Assembly (NCBI GenBank): GCA_027600665.1
Contig: JADGJL010000650.1
Span: 1 to 16,366 of the forward strand
Reading direction: 5' to 3'
Source: Irineochytrium annulatum
Lineage: Eukaryota > Chytridiomycota > Chytridiomycetes > Chytridiales > Chytridiaceae
Length of the DNA: 16,366 nucleotides
A model generated the notes under the pieces. The model ran no database searches, was not told the origin of the DNA, and saw nothing but the letters and a program-made list of their open reading frames with translations. A program made the position numbers and the translations under genes. Positions within the stretch are counted from its first letter, which is position 1, and every line of letters begins with the position of its first letter. This document shows, in pieces, positions 1 to 9,156 of this stretch.

Positions 1-9
1 TTTTTTTTG

Positions 10-36
10 TTTTTTACCCACCCTTTTGGTAAAAAA
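10..36. repeat. 9-bp inverted repeat in AT-rich leader
   Basis: A perfect 9-bp inverted repeat, ttttttacc at 10-18 and ggtaaaaaa at 28-36, is separated by a 9-nt loop. It lies in a homopolymer-rich stretch that also holds a run of 19 A at 93-111. No function can be assigned. Such runs are also common at assembly edges, so this may simply be low-complexity sequence near a contig end. Confidence 0.5.
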
Positions 37-130
37 ACGTACCCGTGCCCGTATTGTTTTAAATAACAAAACCAAAAATGGGGTGTCGGGGTAAAAAAAA
101 AAAAAAAAAAAGAGACTGGTCCAGCGAGGA

Positions 131-164
131 CCGCCGAAGAGCAGCTGATCTGCTCTTACGGCGG
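131..164. repeat. 14-bp inverted repeat upstream of the LPMO gene
   Basis: The left arm at 131-144 (ccgccgaagagcag) is the reverse complement of the right arm at 150-164, apart from one extra A in the right arm. The loop is 5 nt. It lies about 270-300 bp upstream of the LPMO start codon. It could be a binding site for a dimeric regulator or a hairpin in an upstream transcript. The inverted repeat is seen directly; any role is inference. Confidence 0.6.
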
Positions 165-285
165 GTCGCTGATCCACCGTTCATCTCTTCGTTCTTGGCC
201 GCCCGTTGCAATTTCGACTCCGACCTCCCACCTGCCCGCCGTCAACGGAAATTTGACACCGACGGGCCGCAAAGGCCGCCGCCGC

Positions 286-293
286 TACAAAAG
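286..293 (+). promoter_or_regulatory. possible TATA-like element of the LPMO gene
   Basis: The sequence tacaaaag lies in a GC-rich setting about 140 bp upstream of the LPMO start codon. It is the only A/T-rich core-promoter-like motif in this stretch. Calling it a TATA element is tentative, since no transcription start is known. Confidence 0.2.
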
Positions 294-321
294 GGCGCGG
301 TGGGCTTCAATGCCGCGCTCT

Positions 322-363
322 TAACGTCTCGCTCCTAACGTCTCGCTCTTAACGTCTCGCCCC
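322..363 (+). repeat. three tandem 14-nt repeats in the LPMO promoter or 5' UTR
   Basis: Three consecutive copies of taacgtctcgctcc (322-335, 336-349, 350-363) differ only in their last bases. They lie 72-113 bp upstream of the LPMO start codon. Clustered identical units in a promoter can be repeated activator sites, but slippage expansion explains the sequence equally well. Confidence 0.7.
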
Positions 364-434
364 CAATACTGCCGTCCTGAACCTTCGTGCAGCTTTCGAC
401 TACAACCCACAATTCACTACCTGAGCGAGAAAAG

Positions 435-2023
435 ATGAACCGGAAGATGCGCGCATTCGCCTTGCTGCTATCCACCGCCGTCCTGTTGACCTTCTCTCCA
501 GTGGAGGTGGAGGCGCACGGGCGGATGATTATCCCGTCACCTCGACTTCTTGCAGGTATGACCTTTACGCAGTTGCTTTGGATGATCGTTAACGTGTGGC
601 ACCCTGAACAGGCGACGCCGGCAACGGCTACACATACGCCCGCACGGCCAACACGGACCCATGCCAGCAGCTCAAGCGGCCCTCCTCCAATCCGTTCATC
701 GGCCAGACGTGGACGGCGGGTCCCATGACGGTCGACTACGTCATTACTGCCGCGCACCAGGGAGGGTGCATCATCTACCTCGACAAAGGTGGCGACGGGA
801 CCGATGGGAATTGGCAGGTCGTCGGTAAGGATCCGACGTGTGGGACGACGGCGCATTGCGGGAGCATCAACATAACCCTTCCGGAGGGAACGTACTCTGG
901 AACGCTGAGGTGGTATTATTACTCCAACAACAATAATGGTGCGCAGGGAGAGGTGTTCAACAACTGGTAAGTTTTCATAGAGACACCTGCGGAGTTATTG
1001 TGGTGGCTTTAGGCAGCCGTGTCAATTTCAGTTCGTCCACTGACATCGTTTTACACAAAGCGCCGACATTCAAGTCTCCCCAAGCGGGTCGAACGCGCAT
1101 TCGGCAAGCTGCACCACCTCGTCCATGTCAAAATGCGACGTCATTAACGATATGCAATGCAATGGACAAAACGACTACGCTGGATGGCAGCAGGTACTCT
1201 CGGCAATTTATGTGTCATCATGGATCCACTGCTAATATCTCACTTTAATCAGTGCGCTGACACGAAGATGTGGGCAATGATGACCTGCCCGGCCAATACC
1301 TATTGCATCCAAAAAGTGAAAAGCACGCCCGGTCAAGCTGGCTCCATCGAGTGCGGGTCCGCCACCGACTTCTCAAAAGCCAACAACGGACAGATGCCCC
1401 TGGCGTCCCAGGGCATCGCTGTCGCCAAGACTACACCTGCGGCGCCCTTGACATCGTCCAAGCGCACGTCGTCATCAACTTCGGCCGCACCCGCCGCGGC
1501 CCCGAGCACGACGCCGTCGGCTAGCCCGGTTGTCAAGACAACACCTAAGAGCTCGGTGAAGAGCACGACGCCGGCTAAGAGTGCGACACCTGCGACGCAG
1601 GCGAAAGGCCCGACGACGGCGAAGGCAGCCACGACGGCGAAGGCAGCGACGACGGGGACGTCCTTCCGTGTGAAATCGACGACATCCACCGTCACGAAGG
1701 CGAAAATAACATCCGCGAAATCGAAGACGACGACGCCGGCGGTCAACGCCGCGACGGCGCCGGATGTAAGTGCTCCTTCCCCTTACTTACACTCTCCTTC
1801 ACACCATTTTTTTTTTTTTAACCGCTTTAACCTCATCATAACTCAGTCGACCTTCGGGGTCTGCAACGCGTCCAACAACGGCGCGTACGGGTGCCAGAGC
1901 GGCACGGCCAAGTTCGCGCGGTGCTCGAACGGCAAGTGGCTGACGGGGACGTGCCCGTCAGGCCTCGTGTGCGAGCTGTCCGGCAAGCCGCCGCAGAATT
2001 CGGTCGCCTGTGAGTGGGCTTAG
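435..2023 (+). CDS. secreted copper lytic polysaccharide monooxygenase with two CBM19-like modules
   Basis: Predicted to cleave chitin or a related polysaccharide oxidatively outside the cell. Exons: 435-555, 612-966, 1061-1193, 1253-1765, 1847-2023; all introns are GT-AG and the product is 432 aa. Residues 1-27 form a signal peptide cut after VEVEA, leaving His28 (HGRM) as the mature N terminus, the hallmark of LPMOs. His89 in AAHQGG is the likely second copper ligand, and Phe156 before NNCADI the likely axial residue. Residues 184-239 are a Cys-rich module with a CPANTYC motif. Residues 240-374 are a Thr/Ala/Lys/Ser/Pro linker. Residues 375-432 are a second Cys-rich module (CSNGKW, CPSGLVC) resembling CBM19 chitin-binding domains. 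The exact AA family is unsettled; the catalytic part looks AA11- or AA16-like. The start is the first ATG and gives a clean signal peptide. The fourth intron (1766-1846) is 81 nt without an in-frame stop. Confidence 0.85.
1613..1648 (+). repeat. two 18-nt tandem repeats in the LPMO linker
   Basis: Two adjacent 18-nt units (1613-1630 and 1631-1648) differ only in the last base and encode TTAKAA twice. They lie in the low-complexity linker between the two Cys-rich modules. Linkers of this kind are usually O-glycosylated and vary in length through repeat slippage. Confidence 0.75.
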
Positions 2024-2538
2024 GTGCAAGCACACGACCGAAAATAATATGGTAACGCCTGGAATGTTGATAGACTGTTAGGGGGACGTTGACTGTTTTT
2101 CGTTTTTGCAGTATTTATATTCGTTTGCAGTGCACTTTGTAGTATTTTTCAATCATACATGAAGCCTTCGGCCGAAGCGTCTTCACTCTTCGCTTCCTTT
2201 CCCACTTCACTCCCTATGTATCCCCTGCACACAACATCCCTGCATCCAGAAACTGCTTCTCCTTTCTATAATTATGTACATTTTAGTACCTTTGTATGTT
2301 TTTACCTGTATGTCGGACTTATATCACTGCACGACTCGCAACGCATTAGAGCACCACTGACGTACACCCTGCTACAATTGCAGCCACCCTTTATTTGCAT
2401 TGATTATTTAAATACATTATAGTTCTACCAGGCTTATTGCGTGCCAGCTCTCCAGTTGATCGCAGGGATCACACCTCAGCAAAGTGAGCAGATACCGATG
2501 CTCTTGCTCCGTGCCGCCGCTGGCACGTATGGTCCCAT
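2024..2538. other. intergenic region between convergent LPMO and MED17 genes
   Basis: This region is AT-richer than its flanks. It holds the 3' ends of the LPMO gene (stop at 2021-2023) and of MED17 (stop at 2539-2541, minus strand). The open frames here have no coding character, and I see no further gene. Confidence 0.6.
2390..2395 (-). terminator. probable polyadenylation signal of MED17
   Basis: AATAAA on the minus strand, about 144 nt past the MED17 stop codon. It is a canonical hexamer at a plausible distance, but no transcript evidence is available. Confidence 0.45.
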
Positions 2539-4643
2539 CTACTTAGCCAATATCTTCCTTACGTTGATTGCAATAAAGTCCTGCAGCTTCGCAACATCTT
2601 CCGCTCCATGTCGCGCCCTCTGTGCCTCCGACTCCCGATTTTGGAAACCTAGCTCCCCGCTACTCGACAAATGCACCTTGAACACCCATCTCCCATCCAC
2701 CCAAACTCCCCACTCCACCTCCCCAACCCGAAACGCCGTCCGAACCTCCACCTCCCCCACCGCTTGCGTCTTCTTCAGGTCCCTCACAGCCCCCGTTACA
2801 ACATCCCGCACGGCCGTTCTAAGTGTGCCCAGCGTCGCCCATCGTATGCTGTGGAATAGGACGCGCAGCTGGAAAGACGCCGGATCGCAACCGGCGCGAC
2901 GGACGGCTACGCCGATGTGCTCGAAACGTTGCCTGTTGTATCGGTGGATGCGGCGGAGGTTGCGGCGCGCTAGGAGCGTTTGGAAGCGGGCGGACCAAAG
3001 GGCTTCGGAGGCGGTAGGTGGTGGTGGCGTGAGGGTGGCCGGTGTAGGCTAAAGATGCAAAGGTGTCAATTCGAGGCATTAGGATAAAGCTAAGCTGGAG
3101 TGGCTTTACCGTCCAGTCGTTGAGCTTAAACTCGAGTGTAGGCGTAAGGGAGTTGACGCGGACCGAGTTGGAGGAGATGGTGAGGTCGGATTTCATCGCT
3201 GTCGCTTCTTGTGAGACCTAGAGCGAAAAAAAATCAGCCGTTCAACTCTTGATGAACGGGGTGCTACGTACGACCGTGAATAATTCCGTCTCAAAAGCCG
3301 AGAGCTGGCCCATTGCCAACTGCCGCCACGATGCCCCCTCGGCCGTATAATTACACGGGAACCACACCGAAGGCCCGCTGTCAACCTCCTCTCCTGTGGT
3401 CGACGCGTCAGCCACCGCATGCGCGCCGTTGCCACGAACGCTCGTGTCGCTATGTCCCGACATTACATCCACAGTCTTCAACCTCCGATGCGCCATCTGC
3501 AGCTTGAAGTCCTTCGTGATGCTCGACGACGTGTTCCGGAGTAAGGTCGCGTCGCAGGCTTCTCTGGAACTTGATCCCGCACCCCTGAGACCGTACCCGA
3601 CGTGAAGCTCCCTGCCGTGATCCGTGTCCCGCGATTGCAGAATCCAGTTGTTCTTGCGAAGGGACATGGCGAGGTGGCTGTAGAACTGGCCCTCCTTGTC
3701 GAGAATGACCTCCAGTCTTTTCGCGGCCGTTTTCAAGCGAGAGGTGACTCCTAGGAGGTGCTGTTGGTAGAAGGGTGAGTATGATACTGTTTAACAGTGC
3801 AACTAGAATCTGCAGCACTGACAACACAGCTGCTGCTGTCGGCTTGCATCGTAATCAATGCTGTGGTGCTGCACACGGCAAGCATCTCACTTACAATGAC
3901 TCCCACAATTCAACTGCCGTTACTCCATGGTGACAACTAACCTGCTTCTTTGATGCCATAATCAGCTGGAGATTCGCGATCTGCTTCGCCTTCGAGTGAG
4001 TCGGCACTTTATTCATGGTGGCGATGGCTATCCTGCCCCCCGCGTTCAGCATGGCCTGCTGCTGCATCTGCTGCTCGGGAGTTAACATTTTCGGGTCGTT
4101 CACGTCTGATCCGTCGGGGTTCTTCTCGGTGACGCGGTTCATGATGTCGATGGCGAGCCGGATCTCTTCCCGCGCGTAGCTGTTTGAAAGGATCTTCGTT
4201 AGCACACGCGATCGGCTACAACCTCTTGTGACCTCCACATTCTCCTAGACACGCGACATCTTAGTCCCCGTCCACATGTCCCGCCTTCCTTCCTTTTTAA
4301 CACACACGACGGTACACTCGCAGTATACGTACTAGATCCTGTCCTTCATGAGGTTTATAGGTGGTGGACGATGCTGTTGAGGCGGCGGCTGCTGTTGGGT
4401 CTGCAACACATCCATATGATCACTCGAGTCGCCATTTGACTTGTTCGCCGCGTCGCCCGCCTTCCTCAAGTCCGCGACGTTCACAAATCGCAGCCTGTCC
4501 CAAAAGCGCTCGGGGGCCGTCAGGAGGCTGTATAGGGAGCCAATTAGAGAAGATTCGCATATAGACGAACGCTACAAGACCAACCGCTCCTCAATTTCGA
4601 CGCCATCCTCCGTGACATCCAACAGCTCGGGCTCTGGTTCCAT
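2539..4643 (-). CDS. MED17: Mediator complex subunit 17
   Basis: Med17 (Srb4) is a scaffold of the Mediator head module, which links activators to RNA polymerase II in the nucleus. Exons on the minus strand: 4643-4576, 4527-4333, 4179-3942, 3760-3272, 3217-3110, 3048-2539. Introns are 48, 153, 181, 54 and 61 nt, and the product is 535 aa. The best family match is the centre: an LQLIMASKKQ segment, then a coiled KTAAKRLEVILDKEG helix, LRKNNWILQSR and the VGYGLRGAGS block. These parallel the corresponding Med17 core segments (LQLISKKKS, LRLRQHWKLRKVG, LSYRSAGS in human). The first exon reads EPEPELLDVTEDG, like the conserved Med17 N terminus. The C-terminal exon is rich in Arg and ends with VRKILAK. 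The start at 4643 is the first usable ATG in frame; a coding-like stretch in another frame lies just upstream, so the true N terminus may be longer. It converges on the LPMO gene. Confidence 0.85.
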
Positions 4644-4788
4644 CACCTTGCGGGGACCAGCGCAACCGGCTGGCTACTGGAGCTGATCGTGAGCTGGCTT
4701 GGCTGTATCGTCAAAGTCGATTGATTTTGAAGTGGGACTTGATGGCATTTCATCGAGGGAAGATTAAGCAATACTGGACGTAGCGCAA
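4644..4788. promoter_or_regulatory. 145-bp divergent intergenic region
   Basis: This is the only space between the MED17 start (minus) and the start of the unrecognised AT-rich gene (plus), so it must carry both 5' ends. Minus-strand ATGs at 4753 and 4748 open short frames. The first runs to a TGA next to the MED17 ATG, the second to a TAG at 4676-4674. No clear core-promoter motif is visible. Confidence 0.4.
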
Positions 4789-5555
4789 ATGGAAGCATTA
4801 AGGTGTACATCATTTTTTAGTAATAATAGTGTTCAACAATTAAGGGGGGGGCCGAATCCGACAGATGTCTCTTCACGGAAGCTAACTATTAAAGGAAGGC
4901 GAAAGAGTCCAAGAAAAGGGCCTCAGGTTTGTCTTACAAAACTTGATTTTTCTTTAGTAAAATGTTCTAGAGCCAAGTTATTAAGAAATATGACAAAGAA
5001 GATGTTGCTGGAACGCAGGAAACCAATGGTGCTGCTTTTGTTGAATGGTGTGTGCGTTTGCAGATCCTCGTTTTAATTTTATCATTCTTATGCATCCAAT
5101 TTTGCAGGCATGACGTTGCCAATTGTTATTTTGAAGAGACGGATACGTTCGCAACATATTTCGCAAAACCGTTCCGTGGTTTTGTCTACTATTCGTCACA
5201 CGCTACAGATGGTTTCCTTGTCTCTTACACGTTGCGTGACATGATTGTCTCTACCGAAATTGAGGACGCAAAAGCAAAGCTTGGGGCCGACCCGACGGAC
5301 TTACTCGACTTGATGCCAGAAGGATTGTATATTCAGGAATCGGACGTTTTATCTTTGGTTTACGGTTTTGGGTCACTTAAACGGTGGGAGAAGACAGAGC
5401 AGGGGATCGACATTGGACTGAGTGAAGATGATGAAATTGTTGAAATTCAAATTCATCACGCTGGCGACCGTATTGCCTATACGCTCTTGGAAGGTGAAAT
5501 GGAAATTTATGAGAACGAATGCCGAATGGCGGATGCGCTTGACGCCTTAGACTAA
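4789..5555 (+). CDS. unrecognised protein in an AT-rich island
   Basis: I do not recognise this protein. Exons: 4789-4926, 4971-5047, 5108-5555. Introns are 44 nt (gtttgt...tctag) and 60 nt (gtgtgt...tgcag). Both joins keep frame and give 220 aa. Residues 1-46 are Ser/Arg/Lys-rich with a basic patch (KGRRKSPRKGPQ) that could be a nuclear localisation signal. The rest is acidic, with aromatic-rich segments (CYFEETDTFATYF, FRGFVYYSSH) and an acidic C terminus ending ALDALD. There is no signal peptide in the spliced model and no clear membrane span. Codons end in A or T far more often than in the flanking genes, and the surrounding DNA is AT-rich too. This points to a different origin, a young gene, or relaxed codon selection. 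Start chosen because an in-frame TAG lies just upstream at 4781-4783. Confidence 0.5.
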
Positions 5556-6076
5556 ATTATGCCGCTTGCAAACTACAAAAGAAACGAACCATCCCATATG
5601 GCTTACAAAATTTTAATCAAAGTGGCAAACTGCATATTTGTAAAATAATTGAAAATAGGAAATATTACACTCCACATACGAAACAAATATGAAGTTTAAC
5701 AATCTCTTAGCGCATTATTACTTTTGCGCACCTTCATCTGTACCGGCTGTGAGCGGATTTTCGACGGCTCTATCGCTCTTCACGCCACTCAATCCTCATC
5801 TGCGAGCGAACCCCATCCCGCCATCGCAGGGAACGCCAGGTCCCCGTCTTCTCGTCGTCGCCGACAGTCCGACGCAACCGCGCATCCTGCCCCTGAGCCT
5901 CCGTGTCATCGCCATTAACTCAGGAGTCCCTGCCGCTCGCTATCCCACCGCACAACCAGCAGTCTCCTAGCCCGCCAAGCGACGCACGAGCCCGGACGAG
6001 GAACCCGTACGAGCAGTCTCTCGGCGACACGCAGAGTCTACGACCGCACCACCCATCTGCCCCGGCACCACCCACC
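5556..6076 (+). other. upstream region of the SDS3-like gene
   Basis: The first 160 bases are very AT-rich and form the 3' flank of the preceding gene. From about 5740 the sequence is GC-rich. From 5924 the frame of the SDS3-like protein is open and Pro/Ser-rich (for example NQQSPSPPSDARA), as a disordered N terminus would be. A plausible splice acceptor with branch site (ccattaactcag, ending at 5923) precedes it. An unidentified upstream exon could therefore add residues to the SDS3-like protein; no in-frame ATG is visible before 6077. Confidence 0.35.
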
Positions 6077-7123
6077 ATGAGAGACGAGAGGATCGAAATG
6101 AGCAAGAAGGAAAAGCGTCATAAGCTCTTCAGTGAGAGGCTCGAGAGCTTGGACAGGGACCTGCAGGAGAACAAGGAGAGGTATGTACACGCGTGTGACT
6201 CCTTGGGACTTGGATCAGTTCGTGCGTGGAAACGGCACCTTCCCGTTCGCCCGTTCGACATACGCCGGGCATCTACACCGGTCCGCTGTCGGCCGCACTA
6301 TATTCAGCTCCTCACGCTTGATTTGCACCCTCGGACCCGCGGTCTAGATGTCGTCATCACGCACGCCCCTGTTCCCGAATTCCCATCATCTATGCAGGCC
6401 CGCCACTTATCCAAACTTCCCGAACCAACAGACTCTACATCGAAGCCCTCGCGACCATCAAGCTCGAGATGCGCTCGATCATCGACGGTACAACCCCTCG
6501 TCTTCCATCGTCTCCTCCTACCTCGGAATCTGACACTCCAAACCCAACCTCCTTACCATCAGGCACGCACCAGGAGTACCGCGAGCGCGTCGAGCTGCTC
6601 GAGCACCAGCGCAAGTGCGCCATCGATCGCGCGAGGATGTTTCGCGACTATCAGATCGAGTGCGCAAATGCGCTGTATAGGAGCGAGACGGAGAACTGTA
6701 ACGCGGAGTATCACCAGGAGAAGACGGTGAGCACAAGCGACTGTGTTTCTAAAGGTGGTTAGGTTCGTGCTGACAGCTATCTTCTATCAGGGTTTGCGGG
6801 AAAGGATTTTGGGGAACATTGATGACAAGAAGAGGAAGTACAGGGAGGATCGCGAGAACTTCATCATATCGAATGGTACTGTCTCGTTTCCTTTAACTCC
6901 TTGTACACTTCCATTAACGCTGTCTTTTGAAACAAAAGACTTCTCGCTAGAAGCGCAAAAAGGTATCGGCATGCGTAAGACGCGCGCGGGGGGCGGCACG
7001 GGCAAGGTCGAAGAACGGAGGGAGAAGCGGCAGAAAAAGAACGGCGGGCCGCAGCTGCCGCTTACGCTGAAGGACTCGGAGGTCCTTGACGACATGAAGC
7101 TTTTGGGGAAGGGGAGGCGATAG
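6077..7123 (+). CDS. SDS3: Sds3/BRMS1-family subunit of a Sin3 histone deacetylase complex
   Basis: Sds3-like proteins dimerise by coiled coil and hold the class I deacetylase on the Sin3 scaffold in transcriptional repression. Exons: 6077-6180, 6432-6487, 6563-6726, 6791-6875, 6939-7123. Introns are 251, 75, 64 and 63 nt; the product is 197 aa. The order of blocks matches the family: an N-terminal basic helix (KKEKRHKLFSERLESLDRDL), then LYIEALATIKLEM, the signature G-T-H-x-E-Y motif made across the exon 2/3 junction, and a long charged helix with QRKCAIDRARMFRDYQIEC and LRERILGNIDDKKRKYRED. The C-terminal part is basic (EERREKRQKKN). The fungal proteins are often longer, so an extra N-terminal exon is possible. 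Start is the first in-frame ATG; a second Met lies eight codons on. The first intron is long for this window. Confidence 0.8.
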
Positions 7124-7424
7124 GGGAAATTTTGGAAGAATATTGCCGCAAGAAGAACGACGCACACCACCTAGAGAGTTGTAGAGCCATCCTTAGTCTT
7201 GGCTATTTTCACCTTTTGTATCTGCATTCTGATCTTTAACATATGTTGCTTCACACATACGACATTATAACGTGATACGAAAATAAACATGAATAGCGCG
7301 AAAAATGTGTGAAGTCTGCGTTGAATGCAAGACAATCTAACTCCCTTTAGTAATTAAACTAGAGTGGGACCGTCTAGAAAAGCATTAAAGTCCACGCGCC
7401 GCTCTTAGCCCTGTATCTACTCAC
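7124..7424. other. convergent intergenic region between SDS3-like and ERG8
   Basis: An AT-rich 301-bp stretch that holds the 3' ends of both genes. Apart from a canonical polyadenylation hexamer at 7282-7287 I see no gene or repeat in it. Confidence 0.6.
7282..7287 (+). terminator. probable polyadenylation signal of the SDS3-like gene
   Basis: AATAAA on the plus strand about 160 nt past the SDS3-like stop codon, within AT-rich intergenic sequence. Confidence 0.45.
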
Positions 7425-9153
7425 TCACTCGGCTTTAATCAGCCCTCCAAAGCTCTCCCCGCACAGTAGCGGCCCGACCTTCGACCCCATGCTCTTGCTC
7501 CACATCGCCTCCACCTTCCTCCGTGTCGCTGTCGAAAGTTCCGTCTCCTCCACCACCAAAACAAAGATGGCGTCGAATCCTCCAGCGCCGGGAACGCCAG
7601 CGCAAAGGACGCCCGGCACGGCGCAGCACGCGTCCAGGAGCTCAGTCTGAGATGGCGGCTCGATGGGCGCGCCGGATTTCTCGGACATCTCACGCAGGGA
7701 GGCACGAATAGCCTGCAAGGAAAAAGATATGGGGATTTGGAACGATAGTTGCATGCTCGCACCTCAAACCCGGTCCGGACGGTGAAGAGCTTCTCGACGA
7801 CGGCGTTACCCTTCCACTGATACATGCTTAGACGTTGGTCCCAAGTCAAGGACGTACCTGTGTCGCTAACGAGCCTGAGCAAATACGTAGCGCCTCCTTG
7901 TACGCATCCGGCTTCTCCCTAGAAAGCCCATCAAGATCCCTCAGCAGTTCCTCAACGCCCCGATTCTGCTGGTGCAGCCTCGTCCATAGCTCGTCCGCTG
8001 AACGGATATCGTTAAGGTAAGCATTACGAGAAAGTCATACCTTCTTCCTTCTTGGCCTTCCTCCACTCCAACACCCTGCCCACAAGCTTCACCGTGCTAC
8101 TCCCCGCAGCAACGTCCGCCAACATCATTTTCACGCCCCGCGGCAGCGAAAAAGACCGCACATCATTGTCCCACTTCCCGCCCGCACGCCCCGGATCAAC
8201 TGCATCCAGCAACGCCGCCGCTGCTAGCTCCCCGCGTGTTCCTAACTCTAACGCGGTGCTGATGGACAAGGGCGAGAATCGACGATACGTGTGGGAGCCA
8301 TACACGGCCGCGCTCACGTCGAACCCGGACCCGACCTTGCCCTGCGCTAAGCAATGCGAGAACTGGGAGAGATTGTGAATGACGTGGGAAGACTCTTCGC
8401 CGCGGGCGTATACCGAGTTTGTGGACGCCGAGGATGAGGGGGCGGCAGAGGGGATGTCGGTTATGTTGAAGAAAGTCAGGAGCGCGGCGGTCAAAGAGGT
8501 GATCATGGCTGCCGAGGAACCGAGACCAGTCTTGTTGACGTCGGCGATTGTTGTGAGGGTCGGGCAGAACGGGTCGAGGGAGGTGAGGGAGGCCGTTGAG
8601 AGGGGGAGATTGCGTGCTTCGAGCTGCAAGAAGATGGAAAGCGAGTTATTGAGATGGCTAACAGTAAGTAGATGGCTAAAAAAGTAATTATACCTGCTTC
8701 CGCTGCGAGTAAAAGTCGTTGTCGCCCTTAATCGCGATCGACAGCCCGGCGCCTAATCGGGACGAAAAGTCTGGCGAAAGCATGGATGCGAACGTGAGGG
8801 CGTGGACGACCGCGCACTCCACGTAATAGTTCTTCTTCTGTGCTGCGCTGAGATGCATTTTCGTCAACAACAGAAACGAAAGATGACCCTCACGTAGCAG
8901 CCTCAAGCCTGCAGCACCCGGCATCATCCTGCGCCGGCAGAATTGCGTGATAGTCCCACGAGCCGTCCGTGAACTGAGGCGATCGCACCTCAATGCGCGG
9001 TTGCGACCCCGTCGCGCGGTTGGAAGTGGGGAGGGGGGACACGGTCGAGTAGAACCTCGCGTCCGCGCCAACGACGAGGCCCGTGTAGTCCCGGTCAAGG
9101 ACCAGGTATCCGCCCGCGATCAGGACCTTCCCGGGCGCGGAGATCGTGGTCAT
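7425..9153 (-). CDS. ERG8: phosphomevalonate kinase
   Basis: Converts mevalonate 5-phosphate and ATP to mevalonate 5-diphosphate in the mevalonate pathway to isoprenoids and ergosterol. Exons on the minus strand: 9153-8894, 8847-8694, 8623-8041, 7997-7858, 7816-7763, 7712-7425. Introns are 46, 70, 43, 41 and 50 nt; the product is 492 aa, a little longer than yeast Erg8. It is a GHMP-family kinase. The N-terminal motif is SAPGKVLIAGGYLVLD, the ATP loop KTGLGSSAA lies at about residues 169-177 and is followed by the family block VIHNLSQFSHCLAQGKVGSG (with FDVSAAVYGS after it). The C-terminal motif PGAGGFDAI lies at about 438-446, preceded by SGAPIEPPSQTELLD. All catalytic blocks appear intact. 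The start at 9153 places SAPGK at residue 5, as expected. It is followed upstream on the same strand by an unrecognised gene, with a possible plus-strand gene in between. Confidence 0.93.
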
Positions 9154-9156
9154 GGG

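Noticed and set aside
93..111. run of 19 A as a possible retroposon or transcript tail
   Set aside because: No target-site duplication, retrotransposon ORF or processed gene copy is next to it.
78..338. 86-codon plus-strand open frame upstream of the LPMO
   Set aside because: It begins at a poly-A tract, has biased Lys/Arg content and ends inside the 14-nt repeats; no motif or splice structure supports it.
1333..1746. 137-codon minus-strand frame opposite the LPMO linker
   Set aside because: It is a mirror of the repetitive Thr/Ala/Lys linker and consists of Val/Ala/Phe repeats typical of antisense to GC-rich codons.
2159..2422. 87-codon plus-strand frame after the LPMO
   Set aside because: AT-rich, low-complexity product with no family features, in the 3' intergenic region.
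5689..5970. 93-codon plus-strand frame upstream of the SDS3-like gene
   Set aside because: It starts in AT-rich spacer and is out of frame with the SDS3-like protein; I could not join it with a convincing intron.
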